DNA of 42,220 nucleotides from NCBI GenBank assembly GCA_030066175.1, contig JASJCC010000005.1, positions 1 through 42,220 on the forward strand, in the 5' to 3' direction. The position numbers and the translations under genes were made by a program. This document shows, in pieces, positions 33,671 to 42,220 of the stretch. The notes under the pieces were generated by a model. It made no database searches. It saw nothing but the letters and a program-made list of their open reading frames with translations, and had not been told where the DNA came from. Within the stretch, counting starts at the first letter, position 1. Every line of letters starts with the position of its first letter. This DNA is from Paracoccaceae bacterium (GTDB lineage Bacteria; Pseudomonadota; Alphaproteobacteria; Rhodobacterales; Rhodobacteraceae).

Positions 33671-35200
33671 TTAAACCCGGTCTCCGGCGTCCATCCGCGC
33701 CAACCAAGCGTCTGCCTCTCTCAGGATCGTCTCGCGCCGCTCTTCGGCCATCCGATCCCAGGTCGCGTACATCTGCCCCATCCGCGGATTGCCTTTGAAC
33801 TTGCCCCGGTGTCGGTTCAGGAAATGCCAGTACAAGAGGTTGAAAGGACAGGCTTTTTCACCCGTCTTCACCTTCGCCTTATAGTGGCAAGAGCCGCAAT
33901 AATCCGACATCTTGTCGATGTAATTCGCCGACGACACATAGGGTTTCGACGCGATGATCCCGTCATCGGCAAACTGGCTCATCCCGATCACATTCGGCGC
34001 CTCCACCCACTCAAACGCATCGACGTAAACCCGCAGGTACCACTCATGCACCTCATAGGGCGAAATACCTGATAACAAAGCGAAATTTCCGGTTACCATC
34101 AGGCGCTGAATGTGGTGCGCATAGGCCTCCTCCTCAGTCTGCTTCACCGCCTGCGCCACGCAGTTCATCTGCGTCTGCTCGCCCCAGAAGAAGCTGGGGA
34201 GTTTTCGCTGATGATTCAACGCGTTACGGCTGGTATAGTCCGGCCCCTCACGGAAATAGATGCCCCTTATGTATTCCCGCCAGCCGATGATCTGCCGGAT
34301 GAATCCCTCCACCGCATTCAGCGGCGCGTCGCCATTTTTATACGCGTTTTCAGCCGCTTGGCAGACCTCCAGCGGATCCAAAAGGCCGATATGGATGTAG
34401 GGGGAGATCATCCCGTGATAGAGAAACTTCTGCCCCTCCAGCATCGCGTCCTGATAATCGCCGAACTTCGCCAGCCCATGCCGAATGAAATGCGCCAAAG
34501 CCTGCCGCGCCTGGGCCCGATCCGTGGCAAACCAGAACGGGCGTAACTGCCCGAAACTATTGCCAAAACGCGCCTCAACGAGGTCGAGAACTTCGGCCAC
34601 CGTCGCGTCCAGCTCAAACCGCAAGGGCCCGTCAAACGTGATCTCCTCCGGCGCCGGTTTGCGGTTGTCGTGGTCGTAATTCCACTTGCCGCCTTCCGGC
34701 GCGTCACCCTCCATCAAAAGCCCGGTCTTGCGCCGCATCTCGCGATAAAAGTATTCCATTCTCAATGACTTGCGCCCTTTGGCCCAGTCATCGAACATCC
34801 CGTGCGAGGCGATAAACCGGTCATCCTCGACTTGCGTGATCCGCAAAGGCGCATCGTTAAAAGCCGCAATCAACCGCCATTCCCCGGGTTCCGTGGCGAT
34901 CACCTCCGTCGCCCCCGTCTCATCCGCCCGCTGCAAAAGCTCGCCCACGATCGAGCCTGTGTTGTCGGTATCGTCCAATTGCGTGTAGCGCACGTCCCAG
35001 CCATCGGCGCGCAGTTCGGCCGCAAATTTGCGCATGGCGGCAAAGATCAGGGCGATCTTTTTCGGGTGGTGCTGGACATAGCTTGCCTCATCCGCAACCT
35101 CGGCCATCACAATGAAATCACTGGCTTTCTCGGCGGCTTTCAACGCGGCGATGTCGGGCGAAAGCTGGTCCCCGAGGATCAGGATCAAACGGCTCACCAC
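33671..35200 (-). CDS. FeS-type cryptochrome/(6-4) photolyase
   Basis: Flavin-dependent photolyase of the FeS-BCP/CryPro class, which repairs (6-4) photoproducts with blue light (as in PhrB) or senses light. 509 residues, normal length. N-terminal alpha/beta domain RLILILGDQLSP; C-terminal FAD domain with GWREYIRGIYF, MVTGNFALLSGI, VYVDAFEWVEAPNVIGMSQFADDG. The four cluster ligands are present: Cys347, Cys435, Cys438 and Cys451, the same spacing as in Agrobacterium PhrB. GTG 35200 (or GTG 35197) is the start, with AGAGG upstream; it overlaps the stop of the SDR gene by 7 bases, so the two are coupled. Repair versus signalling cannot be decided from sequence. Confidence 0.93.
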   Translation of the reverse strand: MVSRLILILGDQLSPDIAALKAAEKASDFIVMAEVADEASYVQHHPKKIALIFAAMRKFAAELRADGWDVRYTQLDDTDNTGSIVGELLQRADETGATEVIATEPGEWRLIAAFNDAPLRITQVEDDRFIASHGMFDDWAKGRKSLRMEYFYREMRRKTGLLMEGDAPEGGKWNYDHDNRKPAPEEITFDGPLRFELDATVAEVLDLVEARFGNSFGQLRPFWFATDRAQARQALAHFIRHGLAKFGDYQDAMLEGQKFLYHGMISPYIHIGLLDPLEVCQAAENAYKNGDAPLNAVEGFIRQIIGWREYIRGIYFREGPDYTSRNALNHQRKLPSFFWGEQTQMNCVAQAVKQTEEEAYAHHIQRLMVTGNFALLSGISPYEVHEWYLRVYVDAFEWVEAPNVIGMSQFADDGIIASKPYVSSANYIDKMSDYCGSCHYKAKVKTGEKACPFNLLYWHFLNRHRGKFKGNPRMGQMYATWDRMAEERRETILREADAWLARMDAGDRV

Positions 35201-35859
35201 GGCACCTCTTGCCCGGCCCAGTCATAGAACTTGCCGGTGTCTTCTGGCCCCAGCCCATCAATCACCCGCAGCAAATTCTCTGCCGCCTCAGCCGCGGGGA
35301 CCGAGGGGTGGCGGCCCAGATATTTCTCGGTAAATTGCGTCTGCACGGTGCCGGGATGCAGGCAAACGCAGGCCAGGTGTTTATGCGTCCGCGCCAGCTC
35401 GATCGCGGCGCTGTGGATCAGCTGATTGAGCGCCGCCTTGGCCGTGCGATAGCTGTACCAGCCGCCTTTGCGATTGTCGCCGATGCTGCCGACGCGGGCG
35501 GACAGCGCCGCAAAAACGCAAAATTTCTCCCGCGAAATCAGTGGCTTGGCGTGTTTCAGCACTAAAGCCGGGCCAATCGCGTTGAGGCAAAACTGATCGA
35601 TCAAAGCGTCGGGATCCACATGGCGCAAGGTCTTTTCCGGCTCGGCCCCGTCGATCTCCAACGCACCAGTGGCCACCAGTATCAGGTCAAACGGCCCCTC
35701 CAACGCGCCGAGGTGATGCACAACCGACGCCTCATCCGTCACGTCGAGCCCATCGCCCGACCGCGACAGGCCAACCACCTGCACGCCCCGCTGCGCCAGG
35801 GCGTCCGCCATGGCCCGGCCAATGCCCCCCGAGGCGCCAATGATCAGTGCTTTTTCCAT
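35194..35859 (-). CDS. Short-chain dehydrogenase/reductase
   Basis: 221-residue NAD(P)-dependent oxidoreductase of the C-factor/CsgA-like SDR group. Cofactor motif IIGASGGIGRAMADAL; active-site serine in FAALSARVGSI; YRTAK is the catalytic Tyr-x3-Lys, followed by ALNQLIHSAAIEL. The C-terminal stretch HPGTVQTQF is the usual post-catalytic turn. First gene of a two-gene unit with the photolyase (7-base overlap), a pairing I recall from other Rhodobacterales. Its substrate is unknown; a link to light response is suggested by context only. A GGGGAG motif sits almost directly before ATG 35859. Confidence 0.9.
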   Translation of the reverse strand: MEKALIIGASGGIGRAMADALAQRGVQVVGLSRSGDGLDVTDEASVVHHLGALEGPFDLILVATGALEIDGAEPEKTLRHVDPDALIDQFCLNAIGPALVLKHAKPLISREKFCVFAALSARVGSIGDNRKGGWYSYRTAKAALNQLIHSAAIELARTHKHLACVCLHPGTVQTQFTEKYLGRHPSVPAAEAAENLLRVIDGLGPEDTGKFYDWAGQEVPW

Positions 35860-35994
35860 GCTCCCCAGCTAGCGGCGACCGCAGGCCGATCAAGTGCCAT
35901 CAACTCCGCGCTTGATCCAAATCATGGCCACGTCGGACCGGCAATCCGACTATGTCGGGCACGCGGTGGCGACCGAGAGAAGTGGGAGGTATCA

Positions 35995-36048
35995 ATGCTT
36001 TGGACAGTTTGGGGCAGCGTGATCGGCACCGAATGCCCCCAGCGTTGA
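35995..36048 (+). CDS. Short upstream ORF (17 aa) before the Na/Pi cotransporter gene
   Basis: ATG 35995 to TGA 36048 encodes a 17-residue peptide with two Trp and one Cys (MLWTVWGSVIGTECPQR). A strong GGGAGG sits five bases before its ATG, whereas the cotransporter start 4 bases after its stop has no Shine-Dalgarno of its own. This suggests that ribosomes initiate on the short ORF and re-initiate on the cotransporter. No regulatory codon run for one amino acid is visible. Confidence 0.5.
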   Translation: MLWTVWGSVIGTECPQR

Positions 36049-36052
36049 CCGT

Positions 36053-37735
36053 ATGACGACCGAGCTGAACCAGCTAGACCTGACCATCGGCCTGATCGGT
36101 GGTCTGGCGCTGTTTTTGTTCGGCATGGACATCATGACCCGAGCGCTCAAGCAGGTGGCCGGGTCGTCGATGAAAACGATCCTCGCCCGGATGACCGGCA
36201 ACCGCTTTCTGGGGCTGATCGCCGGGGCGTCCGTCACAGCAATCATCCAGTCTTCGTCGATCACCACGGTGCTGTTGGTCGGGTTCATCTCGGCCGGGCT
36301 GATGACCTCCGCCCAAAGCGTGGCGGTCATCCTTGGCGCCAATATCGGCACCACGATCACCGCGCAGATCCTTGCCTTCAAGGTCGCGGCCCTCGCGCTG
36401 CCGGTGCTGTCGCTAGGGTTTTTCATCTCGCTGATCGCGCGGCGCAAGGTGTTGCGCGAATACGGCCGGATCATCCTGGGCCTCGGCATGGTGTTTTATG
36501 GCATGGCGATCATGAGCGACGCGATGAAGCCGCTCCGCGACTACGCGCCGTTTCTGCAGTTCATGCTGTCGCTCGACAATGTGGTGTTGGCCGCGCTTGT
36601 GGGAGCAGGCTTTACCGCGTTGGTGCAGTCGTCTTCGGCCACCACCGGTATTCTGATTGTCATGGCCGGTCAGGGGCTGATTTCGTTGGAGTCCGCAGTG
36701 GCGCTGGCCCTGGGCGCCAATATCGGCACCTGCGTCACCGCCCTTCTGGCCTGTATCGGTAACCCGCGTGAGGCTGTGCGCGCCGCCCTTGTGCACACGT
36801 TTTTCAACGTCGCAGGCGTGCTGATCTGGATTGGCCTGGTGGATCAGCTGGCGATGATCGCGCGTATGATCTCGCCCACCGACCTGGCCACCGAAGGTGC
36901 CGGGATCCCGCGGCAGCTGGCCAATGTGCACACGTTTTTCAACGTCGCCAATGCGCTGCTCTTTGTCGGGTTTACCAAGCAGATCACCTGGCTGGTGGAA
37001 TGGGTGGTGCCTGACCGTGCCGAACCGAAAGAGCCGGAATTCGCGGCCAAGCATCTGGACCCGAAATTCCTTGATGTGCCGGCCTTTGCCATCGATGCCG
37101 TACGGCTTGAGGTGCTGCATCTGGGACAGCTTTTGCAGTCGCTGGTGGCGCAGGCGATCCCGACGCTGACCACCGGCAGCCCGCTGGATATCGACCGGGT
37201 CAGGGTCATGGACCGACCCATCGACCTGCTGCACCGCGAGATTGTCGGCTATATCCGCCAGATCAGCCTGCGCAGCCTGCCGTCGGATCAATCGGCGCTG
37301 CTCGTCGGGCTGATCCGCATCGCAAACGATATGGAGCATATCGGTGATATGGTGTCGGTCGGCATGGTGGAATCCGCCCGCAAGCGGATCGAGGAAAACG
37401 TCATCGTCAGCCCGACCACCGAAGCGGTGCTGGAAGAGCTTCATGCCGAGGTGATGCAGGCGCTACACGGGGTTTTACAGGCGCTGGACTCGCAGGACCC
37501 GAACGTCGCCGAAGAGGTGCGCCGGATGAAGGCCGGGTTCTCGACGCTGATCGAAGAGGTTGCCAGCCATCAGGCCGAACGCCTGCGTGCCGAAGAGCCG
37601 CGCCGCCTGCACACCTATTCTCGGGAAATCGAGCTGAGCGAAACGCTTGAGGACATTTTTCGCATCCTGCGCCGCATCGCCCGAAGCGAGATCGACATCT
37701 TTACCAAACCCGCCAAACCCAAATCCGCGGCCTGA
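36053..37735 (+). CDS. Na+/phosphate cotransporter family protein (NptA-like) with PhoU-like domain
   Basis: Inner-membrane Na+-coupled phosphate transporter of 560 residues. Two inverted membrane repeats each carry the family QSSS signature (AIIQSSSITT near residue 66 and ALVQSSSATTG near residue 197), and each is followed by a conserved LGANIGT-type loop. Residues about 345-550 are long helices like PhoU, with HREIVGYIRQISLR and IRIANDMEHIGDM (the latter typical of PhoU), probably sensing or regulating flux. Downstream lies polyphosphate kinase 2 with 68 bases between, so phosphate uptake and polyphosphate use are linked. No Pho box was searched beyond visual reading. Confidence 0.9.
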   Translation: MTTELNQLDLTIGLIGGLALFLFGMDIMTRALKQVAGSSMKTILARMTGNRFLGLIAGASVTAIIQSSSITTVLLVGFISAGLMTSAQSVAVILGANIGTTITAQILAFKVAALALPVLSLGFFISLIARRKVLREYGRIILGLGMVFYGMAIMSDAMKPLRDYAPFLQFMLSLDNVVLAALVGAGFTALVQSSSATTGILIVMAGQGLISLESAVALALGANIGTCVTALLACIGNPREAVRAALVHTFFNVAGVLIWIGLVDQLAMIARMISPTDLATEGAGIPRQLANVHTFFNVANALLFVGFTKQITWLVEWVVPDRAEPKEPEFAAKHLDPKFLDVPAFAIDAVRLEVLHLGQLLQSLVAQAIPTLTTGSPLDIDRVRVMDRPIDLLHREIVGYIRQISLRSLPSDQSALLVGLIRIANDMEHIGDMVSVGMVESARKRIEENVIVSPTTEAVLEELHAEVMQALHGVLQALDSQDPNVAEEVRRMKAGFSTLIEEVASHQAERLRAEEPRRLHTYSREIELSETLEDIFRILRRIARSEIDIFTKPAKPKSAA

Positions 37736-37803
37736 CCCGATTTCGGGAATTGCGCGCGGGGGTGTAGACTGGATTTGGCACCATATTAAAGGAGGCCACC
37801 GAC

Positions 37804-38619
37804 ATGTCCAGCGACACACAAGAAAAACCCGCGAAAGTGTCGGAAAAAGCCTATCTGCACGAGCTGGCGCGGCTGCAGATCGAGCTGGTGAAGATGCAGG
37901 AATGGGTCCGCGCCACCGGTCACCGCATCGCCATTGTCTTTGAGGGCCGCGACGCGGCCGGCAAGGGGGGGACGATCAAGCGGATCACCGAGGCGCTGAA
38001 CCCGCGGATTTGCCAGGTGGTCGCCCTGCCCGCCCCCACCGAACGCGAAAAGACCCAGTGGTATTTCCAGCGTTACGCCGCCCACCTGCCCGCCGCGGGT
38101 GAGATCGTGATCTTTGACCGCTCCTGGTACAACCGCGCGGGTGTCGAGCGGGTGATGGGGTTTTGTACCGACAACGAATATCGCGAGTTTCTGCGCAGCT
38201 GCCCGGAGTTCGAACGCATGCTGGTGCGTTCAGGCATCCAGCTGATCAAATACTGGTTTTCGGTCAGTGACGAAGAACAGGAACGCCGCTTTCAGAAGCG
38301 TCTGAACGACCCAACCAAGCAGTGGAAGCTCAGCCCGATGGATCTGGAAAGCCGCAAACGCTGGGTGGATTATTCGCGCGCCAAGGACGTGATGTTCAAT
38401 CACACCGATATCAAGCAGGCGCCGTGGCACGTGGTCGACTCCGACGTCAAGAAACACGCCAGGCTGAACTGCATCAGCCATCTGCTGTCGCTGGTGCCCT
38501 ATCAGGACGTGCCCGCCGAACCCATCGTGCTGGAGGACCGGCCCACCCAGCGCGGCTATGTCCGGCCGCCGATGGACGATCAGGAATTCGTGCCTGAGGT
38601 GCATCGCAAGCTGCTGTAA
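37804..38619 (+). CDS. ppk2: Polyphosphate kinase 2 (single-domain)
   Basis: Transfers phosphate between polyphosphate and nucleotides. 271 residues, the usual length of one-domain PPK2. Walker A FEGRDAAGKGGTIKR (residues about 45-60), lid and Walker B with IFDRSWYNRAGVERVMGF, and later WKLSPMDLESRKRW and VMFNHTDIKQAPWHVV, all typical of class I PPK2 enzymes acting on nucleoside diphosphates. GGAGG lies eight bases before ATG 37804. Between a Na/Pi cotransporter and a P-type ATPase on the same strand, so a polyphosphate-ATP-ion-pump group is plausible; shared transcription is not proven. Confidence 0.95.
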   Translation: MSSDTQEKPAKVSEKAYLHELARLQIELVKMQEWVRATGHRIAIVFEGRDAAGKGGTIKRITEALNPRICQVVALPAPTEREKTQWYFQRYAAHLPAAGEIVIFDRSWYNRAGVERVMGFCTDNEYREFLRSCPEFERMLVRSGIQLIKYWFSVSDEEQERRFQKRLNDPTKQWKLSPMDLESRKRWVDYSRAKDVMFNHTDIKQAPWHVVDSDVKKHARLNCISHLLSLVPYQDVPAEPIVLEDRPTQRGYVRPPMDDQEFVPEVHRKLL

Positions 38620-38650
38620 CGCGCCTCGGCTTTTGCCCGTCGTTAGACCT

Positions 38651-41395
38651 ATGTCAAATCCCGCACGTCGCGCTGCCCGTAAGGTGCTGGAAAACAGACG
38701 GGACAGTCGGCATATGGCGGAATTGCATACCGGGTCGCTCCGGCAGGCGATGGACGTGCTGGAAACGAACGAGAACGGTTTGACGGAAACCGAGGCGCGG
38801 GCGCGCCTGGAGCGTTTTGGCACCAATGAACTGACCGTGGGCAAACAAACGCCCGAGCTGATCAAGTTCCTGCTGCAATTCAAGAATTTCTTTGCCCTGT
38901 TGCTGATCTTTGGTGGGGTTCTTGCGCTGACGGCAGAACGGCTCGATCCCGGGCAAGGCAATCTTTACATCGCCATTGCCCTCTTGGCGGTGGTGTTTCT
39001 GAACGCGGCCTTCACCTACCTGCAGGAACACCAGAGCGAAAAGATCATGGAAGGCTTCCGCAAGATGCTGCCTTCGATGATCACCGCTTTGCGCGATGGC
39101 AGCCCGCGCGAGATTGCCGCCGAAGAGCTGGTGCCCGGCGATGTCATCATCCTCAACGAAGGGGACCGTGTGCCCGCCGATGGCCGCCTGATCGCCGCCA
39201 AGGAGCTGCGGGTCGACAACTCGAGCCTGACGGGCGAAAGCGAACCGCAACTTTTGGACGCCGGCAAATCGGCCGACCGAGTGCTGGAAAGCCCCAACAT
39301 GGTGTTTTCCGGCAGTCTGGTCGCCAATGGCGAAGGCCATGTGGTGGTGTCGGCAACGGGGATGCAGACCCAGATCGGCTCGATCGTCGAGCTGACGAAA
39401 TCCACCGACGCGGCTGAAACCCCGATCCACAAAGAGCTGAAGTATTTCATCCAGGTGATCAGCGCGATTGCCATTGTGCTGGGGGTGTCGTTCTTTGCGA
39501 TCTCGGTCCTGATTGGCAACAACGTCATCGCCAGCCTGATCTTTGCCATCGGGATCATCGTGGCCAACGTGCCCGAAGGGTTGTTGCCCACCGTGACGCT
39601 CAGCCTGACCATGGCGAGCCGCCGGATGGCACAGAAGAACGCCCTGATCAAGAACCTGGAAAGCGTTGAGACGCTGGGCTCAACCACGGTGATCTGCACC
39701 GACAAGACCGGCACGCTGACGCAGAACCGGCTGGCGGTGAACACCGTGGTTGTGGGGCTGCAAAGCTATGCCGCGAATGATGCGTCGCTGCCTGGCGATC
39801 CTCGGCTGAACGATCTGCTGCACGTCATGGCGGTGTGCAACAACGCCTATTTGACCGAGGAGGGTTTTGCCGGCGATGCGACCGATGGGGCGCTGCTGCT
39901 CTTTGCCAACCCGCTGATCGATCTCGACGCGGCGCGCCGGGTCGAGGAGATTGCCGAACAGCCCTTCAACTCGATGACCAAGCGGATGGTCGTTTTGACC
40001 GATGCCGGCGACGGGCCGGTCGCCAGCCTGAAAGGCGCGCCCGAGGTGGTACTGGACATGTGCGACCACATCGCTCTGAACGGCGAAGTGCTGCCGCTGA
40101 CGCCGGAACGCCGGGCCGAGGTGATAGACGCCTATCGCGATCTGGCTGCGCGCGGCGAACGCGGCCTCGGGTTTGCCCATCGCAGCGCCCCGCGCGGGCC
40201 GATCCCCGAGGATGGCTACACCTTCCTGGGTCTCTCCGGCATGATCGATCCGCCCCGCCCCGAGGTACCCGCTGCTTTGGACAAGTGTCGCTCTGCCGGG
40301 ATCCGGGTGATCATGCTGACCGGCGATTTTGGCCTCACCGCCAAAAGCATCGCGCAACAGATCGGGCTGATGTCGTCGACCGGCCGGGTGGTGCAGGGCG
40401 ATGAGCTGGCTGAGATGTCGGATGACGATCTGCAACGCGTCCTGCAGGACGAACCGGAAATCATCTTTGCCCGCATCGCGCCGGCGCAAAAGCTGCAGGT
40501 GGTGCAGGCGCTGCAAGCTTTGGGGCATATCGTGACCGTGACCGGCGACGGGGTGAACGACGCCCCTGCGCTGAAGAACGCCGATATGGGTGTCGCCATG
40601 GGCAAGAGCGGCACCGAGGTCGCCAAGGAAGCGTCGAACATGGTGCTGATGGATGACAACTTTGCCACCATCGTGAGTGCTGTCGAAGAGGGCCGGACCA
40701 TCTTTGACAACATCAAGAAGTTCATCGCATACATCCTGACCTCGAACATCCCGGAAATCCTGCCCTTCATCGCCTATGTGCTGCTGGACATTCCTCTACC
40801 GCTGACGGTGATCCTGATCCTGTCGATTGACCTCGGCACCGACATCCTGCCGGCCTTGGGGCTGGGGGCCGAGCGGCCCGAGACAGACGTGATGAAACGC
40901 GCGCCGCGGCCGCGGGGGGAACGGCTGCTGAGCCGCAACCTCTTGTTCATGAGCTACGGCATCGTCGGCATGGCGCAGGCGGCGGCGGGGTTTTTTACCT
41001 ATTTCACCATCCTTTACAGCGGCGGTTGGGAATGGGGGCAGGATCTGGCCAATTCCGATCCGCTCTATCGCACTGCAATCACCGGGTTCTTTGCCTCGAT
41101 CATCATCTGCCAGATCGCCGATGTGATCATCTGCCGAACCCGAACGCAGAGCCTGTTAACGGTTGGGCTCTTCAGCAACCGGCTGGTGCTGGTGGGCATC
41201 GCGGCCGAGCTGCTGCTCCTGTTCGGGATTTCCTACATCCCGGCGTTCAACACGTTCTTCGGCACAGCACCTTTGGAGCTGTGGCATCTGGGCCTGTCGG
41301 TGCCTTTCGCCATCGCGATCCTGTTAGGGGACGAGCTGCGCCGGGTGTTCGTGCGGCGCGAGAACGGGTTTGTGCTGCGCTGGCTGACGTGGTGA
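38651..41395 (+). CDS. P-type cation ATPase resembling the Na+/K+ (P2C) class
   Basis: Ion-pumping ATPase of 914 residues from ATG 38651 (the longer track start lies inside ppk2; ATG 38714 is an alternative). N-terminal cation-ATPase domain with LETNENGLTETEARARLERFGTN, actuator motif LTGES, membrane motif NVPEGLL, phosphorylation site CTDKTGTLTQNR (Asp351), and hinge TGDGVNDAPAL. NVPEGLLPTV and the KNLESVETLGST run before the site, together with SIDLGTDILPALGLGAE, match the animal-type Na+/K+ or H+/K+ group more than the P2A calcium pumps (NIPEGLP-like). Bacterial members are known but uncommon; transported ions are not known. About 10 transmembrane segments. It begins 31 bases after ppk2. 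Confidence 0.88.
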   Translation: MSNPARRAARKVLENRRDSRHMAELHTGSLRQAMDVLETNENGLTETEARARLERFGTNELTVGKQTPELIKFLLQFKNFFALLLIFGGVLALTAERLDPGQGNLYIAIALLAVVFLNAAFTYLQEHQSEKIMEGFRKMLPSMITALRDGSPREIAAEELVPGDVIILNEGDRVPADGRLIAAKELRVDNSSLTGESEPQLLDAGKSADRVLESPNMVFSGSLVANGEGHVVVSATGMQTQIGSIVELTKSTDAAETPIHKELKYFIQVISAIAIVLGVSFFAISVLIGNNVIASLIFAIGIIVANVPEGLLPTVTLSLTMASRRMAQKNALIKNLESVETLGSTTVICTDKTGTLTQNRLAVNTVVVGLQSYAANDASLPGDPRLNDLLHVMAVCNNAYLTEEGFAGDATDGALLLFANPLIDLDAARRVEEIAEQPFNSMTKRMVVLTDAGDGPVASLKGAPEVVLDMCDHIALNGEVLPLTPERRAEVIDAYRDLAARGERGLGFAHRSAPRGPIPEDGYTFLGLSGMIDPPRPEVPAALDKCRSAGIRVIMLTGDFGLTAKSIAQQIGLMSSTGRVVQGDELAEMSDDDLQRVLQDEPEIIFARIAPAQKLQVVQALQALGHIVTVTGDGVNDAPALKNADMGVAMGKSGTEVAKEASNMVLMDDNFATIVSAVEEGRTIFDNIKKFIAYILTSNIPEILPFIAYVLLDIPLPLTVILILSIDLGTDILPALGLGAERPETDVMKRAPRPRGERLLSRNLLFMSYGIVGMAQAAAGFFTYFTILYSGGWEWGQDLANSDPLYRTAITGFFASIIICQIADVIICRTRTQSLLTVGLFSNRLVLVGIAAELLLLFGISYIPAFNTFFGTAPLELWHLGLSVPFAIAILLGDELRRVFVRRENGFVLRWLTW

Positions 41396-41523
41396 GTAGC
41401 CGCGCCATCGCCGGGCCGCGGTGCGGCGAAACTACCTTCGATGTGTGCGATTTATTCCTGCCACTGGCGCGCTAGTTTCAGTCGGAGTGCCCACGTCACC
41501 CAATCGCCGTGCCGGGGGGCGGC

Positions 41524-41553
41524 GTCATGCCCGAGGCATGCCTTCAGCATGAC
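41524..41553. repeat. Inverted repeat in the convergent gap after the ATPase gene
   Basis: GTCATGC (41524-41530) pairs with GCATGAC (41547-41553), and inside it CATGCC-cga-GGCATG forms a tighter alternative hairpin. It sits between the ATPase stop (41395) and the convergent TRAP permease stop (41588), so a bidirectional transcript-end structure is likely, although no T-run follows on either strand. Nothing else coding is seen in this 192-base gap. Confidence 0.4.
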
Positions 41554-41587
41554 GATGGCGCGGTGGCCTGCGGCCTTGATTCCGCGC

Positions 41588-42220
41588 CTACAAAGACGGC
41601 AGCCACAACGCGATTTGTGGAAAGGCAATCAGCAGCGCCACCAACAGCAGCGAACAGCCGATGAACGGGAAGGCCGAGGTGTAGATCTCGCGCATCGTCG
41701 TACCGGGCGGCGCCACCCCTTTCATCACAAAGAGTAAGAGCCCAAAGGGCGGCGTGGTGAAACTGATCTCCAAGGCCAGCAGCATGATCAGCCCAAACCA
41801 GACCAGATCGAAATCCAGCGTTGCGGCCAGCGGGAAAAAGATCGGCACGGTCAGGAGCATGATCGAGATCTGCTCCATGAACATGCCCAGAAGCAACAGC
41901 ACCGCGAACATCACCATCAGCATGGCCAGCGGTGCCAGTTCAAACGAAATCGCCCAGTTGACCAGCCCGCGCGAGGCGCCGGAAAAGGCCAAGAGCTGGC
42001 TGAACGTGGCCGAGCCGAAGACGATCAGGTAGGCCATGAGCGTCACGCGTAGCGCGCCTCGGATCGAGGCCTTGAGCGCGTCCCAGGTCAGGCAACGGTA
42101 GAACACGGCCAGGACCAGCACTCCCAAAGCACCAAAGGCGGCAGCCTCAGATGGGGTTACGATCCCGTTGATCATCATCACGACGATCACGACCATCAGG
42201 CCGATCATTGGGATCACGTC
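41588..42220 (-). CDS. dctM: TRAP transporter large permease subunit DctM, C-terminal part
   Basis: Multispanning inner-membrane subunit of a tripartite ATP-independent periplasmic transporter that imports organic acids or similar anions with Na+. Only the last 210 or so residues are in the window; the 5' end runs off at base 42220, so the Met at 42217 is not the real start. Typical DctM features: GIVTPSEAAAFGALGVLVLA, a central helix pair, MLLTVPIFFPLAATLDFDLVWFG and FTTPPFGLLLFVMKGVAP near the end. The substrate cannot be read from this subunit; the small permease DctQ and the binding protein must be outside the window. Confidence 0.95.
   Translation of the reverse strand, partial: DVIPMIGLMVVIVVMMINGIVTPSEAAAFGALGVLVLAVFYRCLTWDALKASIRGALRVTLMAYLIVFGSATFSQLLAFSGASRGLVNWAISFELAPLAMLMVMFAVLLLLGMFMEQISIMLLTVPIFFPLAATLDFDLVWFGLIMLLALEISFTTPPFGLLLFVMKGVAPPGTTMREIYTSAFPFIGCSLLLVALLIAFPQIALWLPSL

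Noticed and set aside
1-42220. tRNA, rRNA, CRISPR arrays, insertion sequences
   Set aside because: Looked for T-loop and CCA-like patterns, regular repeats and transposase motifs; none seen, although a dedicated scan was not possible.

Overview
The window is GC-rich, tightly packed DNA from an alphaproteobacterium, most likely a marine Rhodobacterales (Roseobacter-group) species. This is inferred from several gene families together: a Hint-domain protein of the Rhodobacterales type, an FeS-type cryptochrome/photolyase paired with an SDR gene, a TRAP transporter, an LpxR-like protein, RTX calcium-binding repeats, and the codon bias. No rRNA, tRNA, CRISPR array or insertion sequence was seen.

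Layout. (1) 1-11.5 kb is a surface-glycan and polyketide block. It holds a truncated type I polyketide synthase (KS-AT-KR-DH), a Wzx-like flippase and a GT2 glycosyltransferase, all on the minus strand. A divergent GT4 glycosyltransferase follows, then a large secreted protein that seems to join an SGNH-esterase-like domain, a clan-A glycosidase-like barrel and RTX repeats. (2) 11.5-13.6 kb holds leuA behind a leucine-rich leader peptide and a hairpin (a probable attenuator), followed by a terminator and a structured intergenic stretch. (3) 13.6-16.4 kb is a translationally coupled pair: an outer-membrane barrel and an exported beta-lactamase-fold serine hydrolase. (4) 16.6-21.4 kb is a visibly AT-richer accessory island. 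A caspase-like protease and a DUF4384-like protein form a minus-strand operon. Divergent from it are a small exported Cys-rich protein, a large exported/membrane protein of unknown family, and a YbjQ-like protein. This is the best candidate in the window for an undescribed system. (5) 21.7-27.8 kb holds a short GNAT-like gene, gamma-glutamyltransferase, a D-2-hydroxyacid dehydrogenase, an exported SH3 protein, a Hint protein and an LpxR-like lipid A deacylase.

(6) 27.9-33.3 kb is a sugar-precursor block for LPS/capsule: UDP-glucose dehydrogenase, then kdsD-kdsB-kdsA overlapping as an operon, then a convergent phosphohexomutase. kdsC is not present here. (7) 33.3-35.9 kb has a palindrome-rich spacer, a (6-4)-type photolyase and an SDR. 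(8) 36.0-41.4 kb is a phosphate/energy/ion group on the plus strand: a 17-codon upstream ORF, a Na/Pi cotransporter with PhoU-like tail, polyphosphate kinase 2 and a P-type ATPase resembling the Na+/K+ (P2C) class. (9) The right end is the C-terminal part of a TRAP-transporter DctM permease.

Many long ORFs in the supplied track lie antisense to convincing genes. They are by-products of high GC content and were left out. All family calls are by eye from motifs; no database search was run.
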